From: Achromobacter pulmonis
GTDB taxonomy: Bacteria; Pseudomonadota; Gammaproteobacteria; Burkholderiales; Burkholderiaceae_B
Direction of reading: 5' to 3'
Assembly (NCBI RefSeq): GCF_902859765.1
Contig: NZ_CADIJV010000002.1
Span: 62,001 to 126,000 of the forward strand
DNA length: 64,000 nt
This document shows positions 24,016-35,600 of this stretch, piece by piece. The position numbers and the translations under genes are program-made. The notes beneath the pieces were generated by a model. The model saw only the letters and a program-made list of their open reading frames with translations, did not search any database and had not been told where the DNA came from. Position 1 is the stretch's first letter. The number at the start of each line of letters is the position of its first letter.

Positions 24016-26700
24016 TCACGCCACGGGCATGCGCTCGCACAGCGTGCCGATCGCCGCCAGGTCGCCCAGCCGCGCCAGGCGCTGCACTTGCAGGCTGAAG
24101 TCCTTGAAGGCCGGGTCGCGCGCCTGGATCGCGCGCGCCCAATCCATCAGGTCCGAGATACCGCCGATGTCCAGCAGGCGCCGCACTTGTTCCAGTTCGG
24201 CGCGCGACAGGCGCGGCAGCGGCGCCGAGCCGGTCGCCGCCTCGCTGGCGGCCTGCTGCGTCGACAGATGCAGCAATCGGGCCAGCACGTGCCGCAATTC
24301 AACCAGGTCGATCGGCTTGAGCAAGCTGGCGTCATAGCCGGCGCCATCCAGCGTGGGCGCCTCCTGCGGGGTCGCCGATACCGCGACCACGGGCAGGTCC
24401 GGCCAGCGCGCGTGCGCGGCCGCGAGCACGGCCGCGCCGTCGGCGCCTTCCATGCGATGGTCGGTCAGGATCAGATCGGGCCGGCGCGCGTCATCGGCCC
24501 GGATGCGCGCCACCATGCCACGGCCATCCGCCTCGCTTTCGACGGCAAAGCCCAGGCTGGCCAATTCCTCGACCAGGAATTCGCGGATTTCCGGCGTGTC
24601 CTCGGCCAGCCAGATGCGCTTGCCCGCGCCGTCCAGCGCGGGCAGCACGTGCGCGGCGGCGGCAATGTAGTGGTGCGACACGCGCGACTCGTCGACCTGC
24701 CTGAGCGGCAGCGCCACGCTGATGGTGGTGCCCTGGTCCACTTCGCTGTCGACGTGGATACGGCCATTCATGCGCTGCACCCACTGCTGGACGATCGCCA
24801 GGCCCAGCCCGACGCCAGGCTGGCTATCGGCCGACGACAAGCGCTGGAACGGCTCGAAGATGTGCTGCCGGTCTTGCGGCGCAATGCCGCAGCCGGTGTC
24901 GCGCACCGCCAGCGCCAGCCAGCCGGCGGTCTGGCCGGCGCCGGCCGCGGTGTAGTCGGCCGTCAGCGTGAGCACCCCGCCGCGCGTGAACTTGGCGGCA
25001 TTGTCGATCAGGTTGAACAGCACCTGCCGCACGCGCTTGCCGTCCATGTCCAGAACGGCCGGCACCGTTTCCGACACCCGCAGCTCGAAGCGGTTGTCCT
25101 GCCGGGCAGCGATCGGCGCGGCTTCCTTGGCCGTCGCGTCGAGCAGGGCATGCACATATTCAGGCGCCAGCCTCAGCGCCTGGCCGCCAGCGCCGGCGGC
25201 GTAGTCGATCAGGTCGTTGACCATGCTCAGCATGTGATCGGCGCTGCGGCGGATGATGGCGCCACGCGGCGCATCGTCGCGCCCGCCCGCCTGGATCAGG
25301 TCGGCAAAGCCGATGATCGAGGTCAGCGGGGTGCGCAAGTCATGACTGATACGCGCCAGGAAATCCTGGCGCACGCGGCCGGCCTCGTCGGCCCGGATCA
25401 GCGCGGCCTGCAGCGCGCGCGTGCGCTCGGTGACGGCCTGGTCCAGGCGCTGGTGCTCGCGCTCGCGCGCCAGCGCCAGCTCGCGCTGGGCCGCCAGCCG
25501 TTCCTGGCGATGTTGGCGCGAGCGCCCGTACAGCAGCACGGCCAGCATCAGCGAGATCGACAGCAGATCCCAGGCGACTTCCGGACCGCCCTGCCAGCGG
25601 CCGGGCAGCAAGCCCTGAATGTAGGCCACCCGCAGCAGCAGACAGCCGCAGTAGACAGCAAAGGACAGCAGGAAAATGCGCGCATTGGCATGGCCGCGGC
25701 GCCAGCCATCGGCCATGGAGACGAGCCAGACCACGGCCCACAGGAAGATCAGGCCGATCAGCGCCTGCGCGGCCTCGCGGTAATCGCCCAGCGCCGCCCA
25801 CACCGCGCCGGCGAATCCGGCGGCGATCAGCCCCAGGTAGACGCCGCGCCACATGCGGATCCGGTGCAGGCCGGCGAACAGCATCGCCATGCCCCCGAAC
25901 AGCGACGCCGCCACCGTCGCCAGCACGCTGGGCGCGCGCAGCACCATGTCGCCGCCGCCCGTCAGGACGTAGCGATACAGCAATCCCTGGAATGAGAGGC
26001 TGTACAGGATCTCGACGAAAATGGCCGCGGACAGCAGCAGATACACCGGATCGCGGTGGACCACGCCAAGCAGGCCGGCATAAATGCCCACCATCACCAG
26101 CGCGCCGACCAGCAGCGCCACCAGCATGGTGTTGCGCTGGGTCACGCCGACGAAGGCCGCCGGCGTGCGCAAGGCGGGTTCCATGTTGATCGCCGAGCGG
26201 CTCTGGACCCGCACCAGCACCGTCATCCGCTCGCCAGGCTCCAGCCGCAGCGGCGCCACCGACACGGTGGACGGCACCTCGCGGGTGGCCAGCGGCTCGC
26301 GGTTGCCCGCCAGCAGGACCTTGGCCGGCTCGCGGCTGCCCTGGGGGAACAAATAGAAGCGCACGTCCTCCAGCCGCGGCACGCCGAATGACAGCCAGCG
26401 CTCCTGCGGGCTGTCGCTGGCGTTGCCGATCTCCAGCCGCAGCCAGAACGCCGACGTGGAGTATCCCCGGTTCAGCCAGCGGGGCGACACGGGCTGCCAT
26501 TCGTCATCCAGGATCTGGCCGGCCTGGCGCGCGCCGGTCGGGTCCTCGATGCCGCGCAACTGGCTGGCCAACGGCAGGTTGACGCGCACCGCGCCCAGGT
26601 CGACAACGGGTTGGACGTCCTGCCCGCGCGCCGGCAGCGCCACGCAGCACATGGCGAGCCACAATAGCCACGCCAGCCAGCCCGCGCGGCCGCTAGCCAT
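24016..26700 (-). CDS. Hybrid sensor histidine kinase, 7TMR-DISM type
   Basis: Encodes 894 residues. A signal peptide (to about 26) precedes a periplasmic 7TMR-DISMED2 sensor domain (about 30-185: TSAFWLRLEIGNASDSPQER, WLSFGVPRLEDV), then seven membrane segments (about 190-392), a coiled linker (395-440), HisKA with ISHDLRTPLTSIIGFADLI and phospho-acceptor His453, HATPase (LFNLIDNAAKFT, DTGCGIAP, GVGLGLAIV), and a receiver (about 695-810) with phospho-Asp747 and Lys795. A short C-terminal tail after 820 could be an Hpt-like helix bundle without a clear HxxKG. It overlaps the upstream response regulator by 8 nt. The ligand is unknown; carbohydrate-like molecules are typical for DISMED2. Confidence 0.88.
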   Translation of the reverse strand: MASGRAGWLAWLLWLAMCCVALPARGQDVQPVVDLGAVRVNLPLASQLRGIEDPTGARQAGQILDDEWQPVSPRWLNRGYSTSAFWLRLEIGNASDSPQERWLSFGVPRLEDVRFYLFPQGSREPAKVLLAGNREPLATREVPSTVSVAPLRLEPGERMTVLVRVQSRSAINMEPALRTPAAFVGVTQRNTMLVALLVGALVMVGIYAGLLGVVHRDPVYLLLSAAIFVEILYSLSFQGLLYRYVLTGGGDMVLRAPSVLATVAASLFGGMAMLFAGLHRIRMWRGVYLGLIAAGFAGAVWAALGDYREAAQALIGLIFLWAVVWLVSMADGWRRGHANARIFLLSFAVYCGCLLLRVAYIQGLLPGRWQGGPEVAWDLLSISLMLAVLLYGRSRQHRQERLAAQRELALAREREHQRLDQAVTERTRALQAALIRADEAGRVRQDFLARISHDLRTPLTSIIGFADLIQAGGRDDAPRGAIIRRSADHMLSMVNDLIDYAAGAGGQALRLAPEYVHALLDATAKEAAPIAARQDNRFELRVSETVPAVLDMDGKRVRQVLFNLIDNAAKFTRGGVLTLTADYTAAGAGQTAGWLALAVRDTGCGIAPQDRQHIFEPFQRLSSADSQPGVGLGLAIVQQWVQRMNGRIHVDSEVDQGTTISVALPLRQVDESRVSHHYIAAAAHVLPALDGAGKRIWLAEDTPEIREFLVEELASLGFAVESEADGRGMVARIRADDARRPDLILTDHRMEGADGAAVLAAAHARWPDLPVVAVSATPQEAPTLDGAGYDASLLKPIDLVELRHVLARLLHLSTQQAASEAATGSAPLPRLSRAELEQVRRLLDIGGISDLMDWARAIQARDPAFKDFSLQVQRLARLGDLAAIGTLCERMPVA

Positions 26701-27502
26701 GCGGATCCTGCTCCTGGCGCAAGGCCGTGGGCGCCATGCCGAAGCGTTCGCGGAACGCGGTGGAGAAATTGCCGCGGTTGCCGAAACCCACCGCCTGCGA
26801 AATCGCCTGGATGTCCAGGCCGGTCTCGCACAACAGGCGGCGCGCCTCGCGCATGCGTTCTTCGCGCAGGAATTCGAACACGGTCGTGCCGGCGCAACGC
26901 CGGAATGCCTGGTTCAGCCGCCGCGCGTTGGTGCCCAGCGCCTGGGCCAGGGCCACCAGTTCGGGCGTGTGGTCGAGGCGTTCGCGCAGCAGCTTGCGGG
27001 CGGCGCGGAACAGCACCCCGTCGAGCGAGCTGCCGGCAGCGACGGCCGAGGTGCCGTCGTTGACGGCGGCGGCCGGCGCGAGCGCGGGCGTGGGCGTCAC
27101 CCGCAGGTGGATCAACAGGCGCAGGCGCACTTCCTCGAAGTCGAACGGCTTGGCGACGTAGTCGACCGCGCCCGCCGACAGGCCGGCGACCCGCTCGCCG
27201 GGCAAGGACGCCGCGGTCAGAAAGAGGATGGGAATGGCGCGCGTGGCCTGGTCGGCCTTGAGCAGGCGACAGGCCGCGAGGCCATCGCAGCCCGGCATGT
27301 TCACGTCCATCAGGATGATGTCCGGCTGCACCAGCTGCGCCTTGCGATAGCCGTCGTTGCCGTCCTCGGCCACATATACCCGGCAGTCCTGGCTGGTCAG
27401 GAAATCCACCAGCAGCATGCGGTCCTCGGGACGGTCCTCGACGACCAGCACGCGCAAGCCGGCAAGCTGGCCGGGAACGGGCGGATAAGAGGCGTCATTC
27501 AT
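26693..27502 (-). CDS. Response regulator with AraC-type output domain
   Basis: Encodes 269 residues from the ATG at 27502. The receiver (about 15-135) has VLVVEDRPEDRMLLVDFLTS, phospho-Asp66 in PDIILMDVNMPG, and AKPF with the conserved Lys. A Pro/Ala linker leads to an AraC double HTH (about 170-265: ELVALAQALGTNARRLNQAF and AISQAVGFGNRGNFSTAFRE). Its stop region overlaps the kinase start by 8 nt, showing translational coupling. It lies 382 bp from the divergent two-partner secretion operon, the likely target. The upstream ATG at 27511 lacks a ribosome-binding site. Confidence 0.87.
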   Translation of the reverse strand: MNDASYPPVPGQLAGLRVLVVEDRPEDRMLLVDFLTSQDCRVYVAEDGNDGYRKAQLVQPDIILMDVNMPGCDGLAACRLLKADQATRAIPILFLTAASLPGERVAGLSAGAVDYVAKPFDFEEVRLRLLIHLRVTPTPALAPAAAVNDGTSAVAAGSSLDGVLFRAARKLLRERLDHTPELVALAQALGTNARRLNQAFRRCAGTTVFEFLREERMREARRLLCETGLDIQAISQAVGFGNRGNFSTAFRERFGMAPTALRQEQDPHG

Positions 27503-27884
27503 GCCGCGCATTCTTTCATGCCGGCCGGTCCGCGCGTTGGTAACAGGCGACAAAACCGTGCCGGTTTTGTGAATATTTTTCCTTGCGGCAAACGTGCCGT
27601 GCATTCCGGCAAACCTCATAGGCGCAATCATTATTCACACATGATAGTGTTTGTTACATGAAGCTACGGGCCCGTCAGGGTCCTGGCACCCCACGGCTGG
27701 GCGCGGCCCAAGCCGCCTCGCCACCCGCAGGAAACCGGCATTTCCACCAGCCAAAGCGCGGGCAAGCATCCCGCAGCCCGCCGAATGTGTAAAGAACTTT
27801 AGAAAGACTGTTTATAGAAGTCTACAAAATATATCAAAAAATCTCATTTAAATCTGATTGTAACGACTCGCTACCCGAGCACCC
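27503..27884. promoter_or_regulatory. Divergent control region between two-component pair and TPS operon
   Basis: A 382-bp region with two AT-rich stretches. Near the regulator gene lies a perfect repeat, ACAAAACCG/CGGTTTTGT (27550-27558 and 27562-27570), followed by GAATATTTTT. Near the TpsB gene, 27785-27860 is strongly AT-rich (TTTAGAAAG, TTTATAGAAG, AAAATATATC), out of line with the surrounding GC content. TAGAAAG and TAGAAGT could be heptad-type sites for the response regulator; this is a guess from resemblance to Bordetella virulence-promoter sites. About 100 bp between the two stretches are GC-rich with no clear gene. Confidence 0.5.
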
Positions 27885-29618
27885 ATGCGCCGCCTACCCC
27901 ATTCCCGCCGTCCCGCCGTTTCCTGCCAGCTTCCCTCCTCCCTGCGCGCCGGCTTCGTCGCCGTGCTGCTGGCGTTAGCCGCCGGACCGGTGGCGGCGCA
28001 GAACGCGCCCGTCCAATTGCCCTCGGGCGCCGAACCCGGCCGCCAGTTGCCGCAACCGGCCATGCCGCAAAGCACCCCCGGCGCCGCGCCAGTGACCGTG
28101 GAACAGGGCAGCGCGACCGAAGCGCCGGCCGGGGCCGACAAGCTGCGTTTCACGCTGACTGACCTGCGCGTGGAAGGCGTGACCCGCTATCCCGCCGACA
28201 CGCTGCGTCCGCTCTACCAGGACCTGCTCGGCAAGACCATTACGGTGGCGGACGCCTTCAAGGTCGCCAACGACATCGAGCTGCGATACCGCAATGACGG
28301 CTACGTCACCACGCGCGTGATCGTGCCGGCGCAGACCATCGAAGGCGGCCAGTTCCGCATCAGGGTGGTCGAGGGCTATATCGCCGACGTGAAGTACGAC
28401 GGCGACATCGGTCCGGCGCAGGCGGCAATCGAGAAACTGGTGCAGCGCCTGCGCGGCGTGCGCCCCATCAACGTGGCCGAAGTAGAACGCCAGCTGCTGC
28501 TGGCCAACGACCTGAATGGCCTGACCGTGCGCGCCTCGCTGGAAGCCTCTCCCACCGAAGTGGGCGGCTCGGTGCTGGTGGTGCGCAGCGAGCGCAAGCC
28601 GGTCGACGCGCGCCTGGGCATGGACAACCGCGCCTCGCCCTACCTGGGCTGGAGCGAAATGACCGGCCAGGTCACGCTGAACGCGTTTGGCGCGCGCGCC
28701 GACAGCCTCACCCTGACCGGCCGCGTGGGCTTCCCGGCCTATCGCAGCAAGGCGGTGGGCGCCAACTACGACATGCTGGTCACCGACAGCGGCATGACGG
28801 TGGACATCGCCGCCAGCTACGCCAAGAGCGAACCGGGCCGCGAGTTGGCGCCCTTGAACGTGGCCAGCGACGTGCAGGCCTATTCCGCCACCGCCACCTA
28901 CCCGCTGATCCGTTCCCGCCTGCAGAACCTGCGGGCTTTCGGCATGCTGGACGTGCGCAACGTCACCACCGACATCACCGGCATCCCGTTCACGCGCGAC
29001 CGCCTGCGCGTGCTGCGCGCCGGCCTGAGCTACGACCGCACCGACAGCTGGAACGGCATCACGGCTGTGCGCGGCACGGTGCACCAGGGCCTGGACGCCA
29101 TGGGCGCCTCCAAGGAAGGCAACGAACTGGCTTCGCGCGCCAAGGGCCGCCCCGACTTCCTCAAGCTGACGGCCGAACTGACGCGCCTGCAGCAGTTGTC
29201 CGAGCGCTTCAGCCTGGTGGCCACCTTTGCCGGCCAGTACAGCGCCAGCCCGCTGCTGGCCAGCGAGGAATTCGCGCTGGGCGGCCCCAACTTCGGCCGC
29301 GGCTATGACGACGGTGAAATGTCCGCCGACTCCGGCGTGGCCGCCTCGCTGGAACTGCGCTACGCGGTGTCGTCCGACCGCTTCCTGCCGCAGGGCGCGC
29401 ACGTCTACACGTTCGTGGACGGCGGCCGCATCTGGTCGCGCAGCGAAAGCGCGCCGCTCACGCGCGCCAAGCTGTCCTCGTATGGCGCCGGCATGCGCGC
29501 CAACCTGACCAAGAACCTGTACGCCACGCTCGAAGTGGCCAAGCCCATGAGTTCCGATGTCCTGACCCAGGGCAACAAAGATCCCCGCGTGTTCTTCAGC
29601 CTTTCGGCCCAGTACTAA
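27885..29618 (+). CDS. TpsB outer-membrane transporter (FhaC/ShlB family)
   Basis: Encodes 577 residues from the ATG at 27885. The signal peptide ends near VAAQ (about 39), followed by a Pro-rich linker, two POTRA domains (about 85-235: LRVEGVTRYPADTLRPLYQD, KVANDIELRYRNDGYVTTRV, VVEGYIADVKYDGD), and a 16-stranded barrel with the loop motif FGRGYDDGE near residue 472 (the conserved R-G-Y of L6). It ends in FFSLSAQY, with an aromatic terminus. Its role is to secrete its partner TpsA across the outer membrane; the partner gene follows after 24 bp. It is the first gene of the operon. Confidence 0.93.
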   Translation: MRRLPHSRRPAVSCQLPSSLRAGFVAVLLALAAGPVAAQNAPVQLPSGAEPGRQLPQPAMPQSTPGAAPVTVEQGSATEAPAGADKLRFTLTDLRVEGVTRYPADTLRPLYQDLLGKTITVADAFKVANDIELRYRNDGYVTTRVIVPAQTIEGGQFRIRVVEGYIADVKYDGDIGPAQAAIEKLVQRLRGVRPINVAEVERQLLLANDLNGLTVRASLEASPTEVGGSVLVVRSERKPVDARLGMDNRASPYLGWSEMTGQVTLNAFGARADSLTLTGRVGFPAYRSKAVGANYDMLVTDSGMTVDIAASYAKSEPGRELAPLNVASDVQAYSATATYPLIRSRLQNLRAFGMLDVRNVTTDITGIPFTRDRLRVLRAGLSYDRTDSWNGITAVRGTVHQGLDAMGASKEGNELASRAKGRPDFLKLTAELTRLQQLSERFSLVATFAGQYSASPLLASEEFALGGPNFGRGYDDGEMSADSGVAASLELRYAVSSDRFLPQGAHVYTFVDGGRIWSRSESAPLTRAKLSSYGAGMRANLTKNLYATLEVAKPMSSDVLTQGNKDPRVFFSLSAQY

Positions 29619-29642
29619 TCCGCGACAGAAAAGCGACCGACC

Positions 29643-32600
29643 ATGACCCGTCATTCCCGCAGCCTCGCCCCCTCCGCCCGCCGCCAGCCCCTGAAGAATG
29701 CCCCGCCGCTGCCCGCGCTCACCACGCTGGCCGTGGTGATCGGCTCGCTGGCCTCGGGCAGTGTCCATGCCAATCCCACCGGCGGCAACGTGGTGGCCGG
29801 CTCGGCCACCATCAACAACCGCGGCAACGGCACGCTGGACATCAACCAGTCCACCGGCAAGGCCATCATCAATTGGAAAGACTTCAGCATCGGCGCCAAC
29901 GAGACGGTCAATTTCCGTCAGCCGGGCAGCAACAGCATCACGCTGAACCGGGTGGTCGGCAATGACCCTTCGGCCATCTTCGGCCGCCTCAACGCCAACG
30001 GCACGGTGATGCTGGTCAACCCGAACGGCGTGCTGTTCGGCAAGGGCGCGCGCATCGACGTGGGCGGGCTGATCGCCACCACCGCCAACATCAGCGACAA
30101 GGACTTCCTGGCGGGCAAGTACAAGTTCAACCAGGCGTCGTCCAAGGCCGGCGCCATGATCGTCAACGAAGGCACCATCAGCATCAAGGACAGCGGCCTG
30201 GCTGTGCTGGTAGCCCCGGCGGTGCGCAACTCGGGCGTGATCGAGGCCAAGCTGGGCCGCGTGGCGCTGGCCGGCGCCAAGACCGTCACGGTCGACTTCC
30301 AGGGCGATGGCCTGTTGAGTTTCGACGCCACCTCGGCCGTCAGCGGCCTGCCCAAGGACACCGACGGCAAGCCGGTATCGGCCCTGGTGGCCAACAACGG
30401 CGTGATCCGCGCCGACGGCGGCACGGTGTACATGACGGCGCGCGCGGTCAAGGGCGTAATCGATAATGTGGTCAACACCGATGGCATCATCAGCGCCAAG
30501 GCGGTGGGCACGCAGAACGGCAAGATCGTCCTGTCCGGCGGCGACGCCGGCACGGTCAATGTGGCCGGCACGGTCGACGCCACCGGCGCCAACGCCGGCG
30601 AGCGCGGCGGCAAGGTGGTGGTGACGGGCGAGCACGTCAATGTGGCGCGCGGGGCCGCCATCGACGTGTCCGGCGCGGCCGGCGGCGGCGAGATCGCGCT
30701 GGGCAGCCAGGGCGTCGCGCCCGACGACGGCTCGGCGGCGTTCAGCGGCAAGTCGTCCAGCGTCAAGGTGGCGGCGGGCGCCACGCTCAAAGCCGACGCG
30801 CTGGTCAACGGCAACGGCGGCAGCATCACCATGTGGTCCAACGACGCCACCGCCTTCGCCGGCAGCCTGTCGGCGCGCGGCGGCGCGCAGGGTGGCGACG
30901 GCGGCTTCGCCGAAGTCTCCAGCAACAAGAACATTGGCCTGACCGGCTCGGCCGACCTGCGCGCGCCCAAGGGCAAGACCGGCCTGCTGCTGATCGACCC
31001 GACCGACCTGCGCATCGTCGATTCCGGTAGCGGCGGCGGCTCGCAGGACGGCGCGGCCGGCGATGGCGTCATCAACGGCGGCGATGCCAACACCGCCGAC
31101 AACACCGTCTCGCGCGGCCTGCTGGAAAGTCTGGCCGGCACCACCAATATCAAGCTGGAAGCCACCGGCCAGATCACGGTGGCCGACATGGCGGCGATCA
31201 ATCTGCAGACCACCGCCGGCCACAGCTTCACGATGCGCTCGACCCAGACGGGCGGCATCCGCTTCGAGAATTCGAACACCGAGATCAGCACCCAGGGCGG
31301 CGCCATCACGCTCGAAGCGCTGGGCGTGGGCAGCACGCTGGACAACATCGGCAAGCTCACCAGCCGCGGCGGCGCGATCACGCTGAACGCCACCGGCGAC
31401 ATCAACCTGGCCAACCTCATCGACGCCGGCAGCGGCACGGCGCTGATTCGCACCAGCGCGGGGTCGATCCGCAACACCGGCGGCGCCAGCCAGGGGGTGG
31501 CCGGCAACACCGTCAAGCTGGATGCCAGCGGCGGCAGCATCGGCGACCTGGCCGCGCCGGTCAACACCCAGACGGCGCTGCTGTCGCTGGCGACCGGCGG
31601 CAACCTGGCAGTCGCCAACCGCCAGACCCTGGCATCGCTGGACATTACCAGCCGCCATGCGCAGCCGGGCGTCAACAACAGCTTCCAACTGACCTCGCCG
31701 GGCCTGGCCTTCGCGCTGCAGGACAGCAACGGCTACCAGTTGAACACGGTCAACCAGTCGGGCCTGAACTTCTCGTTCACCGGCGACCGCACCATGACCG
31801 TCGGCGACGTGAACCTGGGCACCGGCACGCTGGCCCTGGCCTCGACGGCCGGCAACATCCTGGGCACCGCTGGCGGGCTGCTCAATGCCGGCCAGATCAC
31901 GCTGAGCGCCGCCGGCAGCGACGGCCGCAGCGGCGCGATCGGGTCGTCGGCGCAGGCCCTGCGCATGCAGACGGCGGCCCTGACCGCCACCAGTGGCACC
32001 GGCGGCATCTACGTGAACGGCGAGGGTTCGCTGAACCTGCAGGCGATCGACACCACCGGCAATCTGGCCACCCAGACCACCGGCCACCTGACCCTGGGCA
32101 ACATCAAGACGGGCGGCAGCGCCGTGCTGACCTCGGTGTTCGGCAACATCGTGGACGACGGCAACGACGCCACCAGCATTGCCTCCTCGTCGCTGACGCT
32201 GTCGGCCGAACAGGGCATCATCGGCAGCGCCACGCGTGCCCTCAAGACCAATGCCAGCACGCTCTCGGCCAGCGCGGGCGCGGGCGGCGTGTACCTGGAC
32301 AGCACCAGCGCCAACCTGAACATCACGCAGGCGCAGGCCAATGGCGGCCCGATCGCGATCACCGGCGCGGGCAGCGTTTCGGCCAACAACGTCAGTTCCG
32401 GCGGCGGCGCGATCTCCCTGACCGGCAACAGCATCGCGGCCGGCCAGGTCAATGCGGGCACGGGCAATGTCACGCTCACCGCGCGCGCCGGCAGCATCAC
32501 CGGCACCTCGGCCTCGCTCATCACCGGCAACGTCGTCACGCTGCTGGCCCCGGCCTCCAACACCAGCTACACGGTGGGCACCTCGGGCACCTACCTGCGT

Positions 32601-35600
32601 ACCGCCGCCGGCGTGCTCAACGCCACCGGTGGCAGCATCTACCTCAACCAGGCACAGGGCTCGGTGCTGCTGGACGACTTGAAGGCCAGCAACGGCATCT
32701 ACGTCACCGGCGTGGCTAACCTGAGCGGCAACATGCTGGATGCCGGCAACGGCACGCTCTGGCTCAATGCGCAAGGCGGCAGCATCGTGCGCGCCAACGC
32801 CGACAGCGCGCTGGCCGGCAGCAGCATCATCCTGCAGGCCCAGCAACACATCGGCACGGCCAGCGACCAAATTAAGACGGCCACCACCAGCCTGACGCTG
32901 GGCAGCGGCGGCGACATCTATGTCGACAATCCCGCCAAGACGCTGACCTATCTGGCCATCACCAATTCGCACGCCGACCCGGCCCGCCGCAATACGCTGC
33001 AGGTGGCCGCGCCGTTCCTGAACTTCGACATCAACGACGACCTGGGCAATGCCTACGAACTCAAGCAGGTCTACAGCTCGCTGCTGAGCCAGTTCTCGTT
33101 CACCGGCGACCAGAGCCTGAAGCTGGGCAACATCCGCGCCGGCAGCAACGTCACGCTGGTCTCCAGCCAGGGCAGCATCCTGGACGACGGCATCGCCGAG
33201 ACACGCGTCACCGCCAATAACGTCAGCCTCAGGGCCGCCCAGGACATCGGCACCAGCGCCAATGCCGTCGCCGTCAATGCGCCCGGCCTGACGCTGGACA
33301 CGCGCGGCAACCTATACGCCACCGACATCGCCGACCTCAATTCGTTGACGGTGTACGCGCGCCACAAGGACACGGACGACCGCTATACGCTGGACGTGCG
33401 CGCGCCGTCGCTGCTGTTCAACATCACCGACGACGTCGGCGGCCACACGATCCATGAAGTCCGCGACAGCAACTGGGTCAACTTCAGCTTCACCGGCGAC
33501 CGCGACATCACCGTCGGCAGCATCGATGCCGGCTACAGCGGCAGCATCACGCTGAACGCCGCTGGCGATCTGCGCGACGACGGCGACAAGCAGACCCGCC
33601 TGCTGGCCAATTCGGTCAACCTGAACGCCGGCAAGGCTGTCGGCGCGACCGGGCCGGATTACATGGACGTGCTGACCGGCTACCTGAGCGGCGCGGCGAA
33701 CAATGGCGGCTTCTATGTGCAACTGCCCAATCCGACCGGCTCTGGCAATTACGCCGGCATCGTTACGCTGAACAACATCACCGCCACGGGCGATGTGCAG
33801 ATCGACACGCGCCAGGGTGACGCGCTGCTGGCGGGCACGGTGCGCAGCTGGAATGGCACGGTGGCGCTGAACGTGGCGAACGGCTCGCTGTTCGGCAATG
33901 GCAGCGGCAACGTCTACGCTGGCGCCAACGACATCTCGCTCAATGCCGCGGGCGCGATCGGCGGCGTATATGGCGGCGCCCTGCGCTATGTCGGCGTGGG
34001 CGGCGCCGGCCAGGTCAATGTGCAGGCAACCGCCGGCACCGACCTCTACCTGAACGGCACCAGCGGCAACATCAATCTGACGCGCCTGGAGGCCGGCACC
34101 GGACAGATCGGCTACACCCAGTCGTACGGCCTCACCACCATCGGCAGCCTGAGCGCCGGCGGCGCGGCCACGCTGGCCAATAGCGGCGGCACGCTGCAGG
34201 ACGACGGCGACGCCGCCACCCTGATCCGTGCCAGCCGCATCGCCCTGACGGCGGGCGGCGCGATCGGCGCGGCCGGCGCGGCGCTGACGCTGCAGGCGCC
34301 CGACGTCAGCCTGACCAGCGGCGGCGACATCGCCGTCGACAGTCTCACCGGCCTGACGCGGCTGGACGTCACGCGCAACGGCACCGCCAATGGCGCATAC
34401 CGCATCACCGCGCCCAACCTCACGGCCTTCACCGTAACGGATGACGGCCTGGGCATCCACCTGGCGAACATCGCCAGCTCGGGCAACCTGGACTTCGGCT
34501 TCACCGCCAGCGACAAGAACCTGTTGGTCGGCAACATCGACGCCGGCGCCAACGGCAAAGTCAGCCTCGAGTCCGGACTGAACATCGCCAACGACGATCC
34601 GGCCAACCCCGGCGCCATCCGCGCCGCGAGCGTGGCGCTGACGGCGGGTTCGGGCGGGTCCATCGGCTCGGCCGTCACCGGCGGCGCGCTGGTCCTGAAC
34701 GGCACCTCGGCGCTCAGCCTGACCGCCGGCAACAACATGTACGTCGGCAGCGACACCGTGCTGCGCAGCCTGGCCATCAACAGCCTGAAATCCGCGGGCA
34801 GCGCCGCCAGCTTCGGCATCGGCGGCGGCGCCGGCCAGGTCATCACCCTCAGCGACGATGGGGCCACCCAGTATCTGGAGCAGGTCACGGGCGGCCTGAC
34901 CGACTTCAGCTTCAGCGGCCGCAAGAATATCCAGGTCGGCACCCTTACCGCCAGCAACTCGATCAGCCTGACCACCGCGGGCGGCGGCGTCAATTCCAGC
35001 ATCACCAGCGACGGCGGCAACGGCCGCATTACGGCCAGCAGCGTCACGCTTTCCGCCACCGGCTCTGACAGCTATACCGCGCGCGACGCCCACACCGGCG
35101 CCATTGGCGCCAGCAGCCGCGCCCTGCGCCTGAGCGCCAGCAATCTCGCCATCGCCAACAACGGCGACATCAACCTGAACAACGGCGGGTTGGCGCTGAA
35201 CAGCCTGAACCTGTACCTGTCGCGCCGCGACGCCGGCAGCAGCACTAACTTCGACACCAACAGCTACGCCTTCGGCGGCCTGGGCAGCCAGACGCTGACC
35301 ATCTCCGGCGGCACGAACCTGTCGATCGGCGCCAGCATGAGCGGCGCCGCGCTGACGGTCAATACCGACACCGCCATCACGTCGAACACCATCAACACCG
35401 GCAACGGCTCGGTATCGCTGACGTCGCGCTACGCCAACACCGGCCTGGCCCCCACCATCGGCGGCTCGGGCCTGATCACCGGCAACACCGTCAGCCTGAG
35501 CGCGCTGGGCACCAACGGCAGCGTGTCGGCCCAGACCAGCACCGCCAACCTGGCGGTCGCCTCGGCCGGCAATGTGTCCGTCGCCAACAACAAGCAGCTC

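Noticed and set aside
30640-31390. Short plus-strand frames inside the giant gene.
   Set aside because: Out-of-frame shadows in repetitive GC-rich DNA.
27975-32972. A 1,665-codon minus-strand open frame across the TpsB gene and the front of the exoprotein gene.
   Set aside because: It spans two well-supported plus-strand genes and has the composition of a frame shadow.
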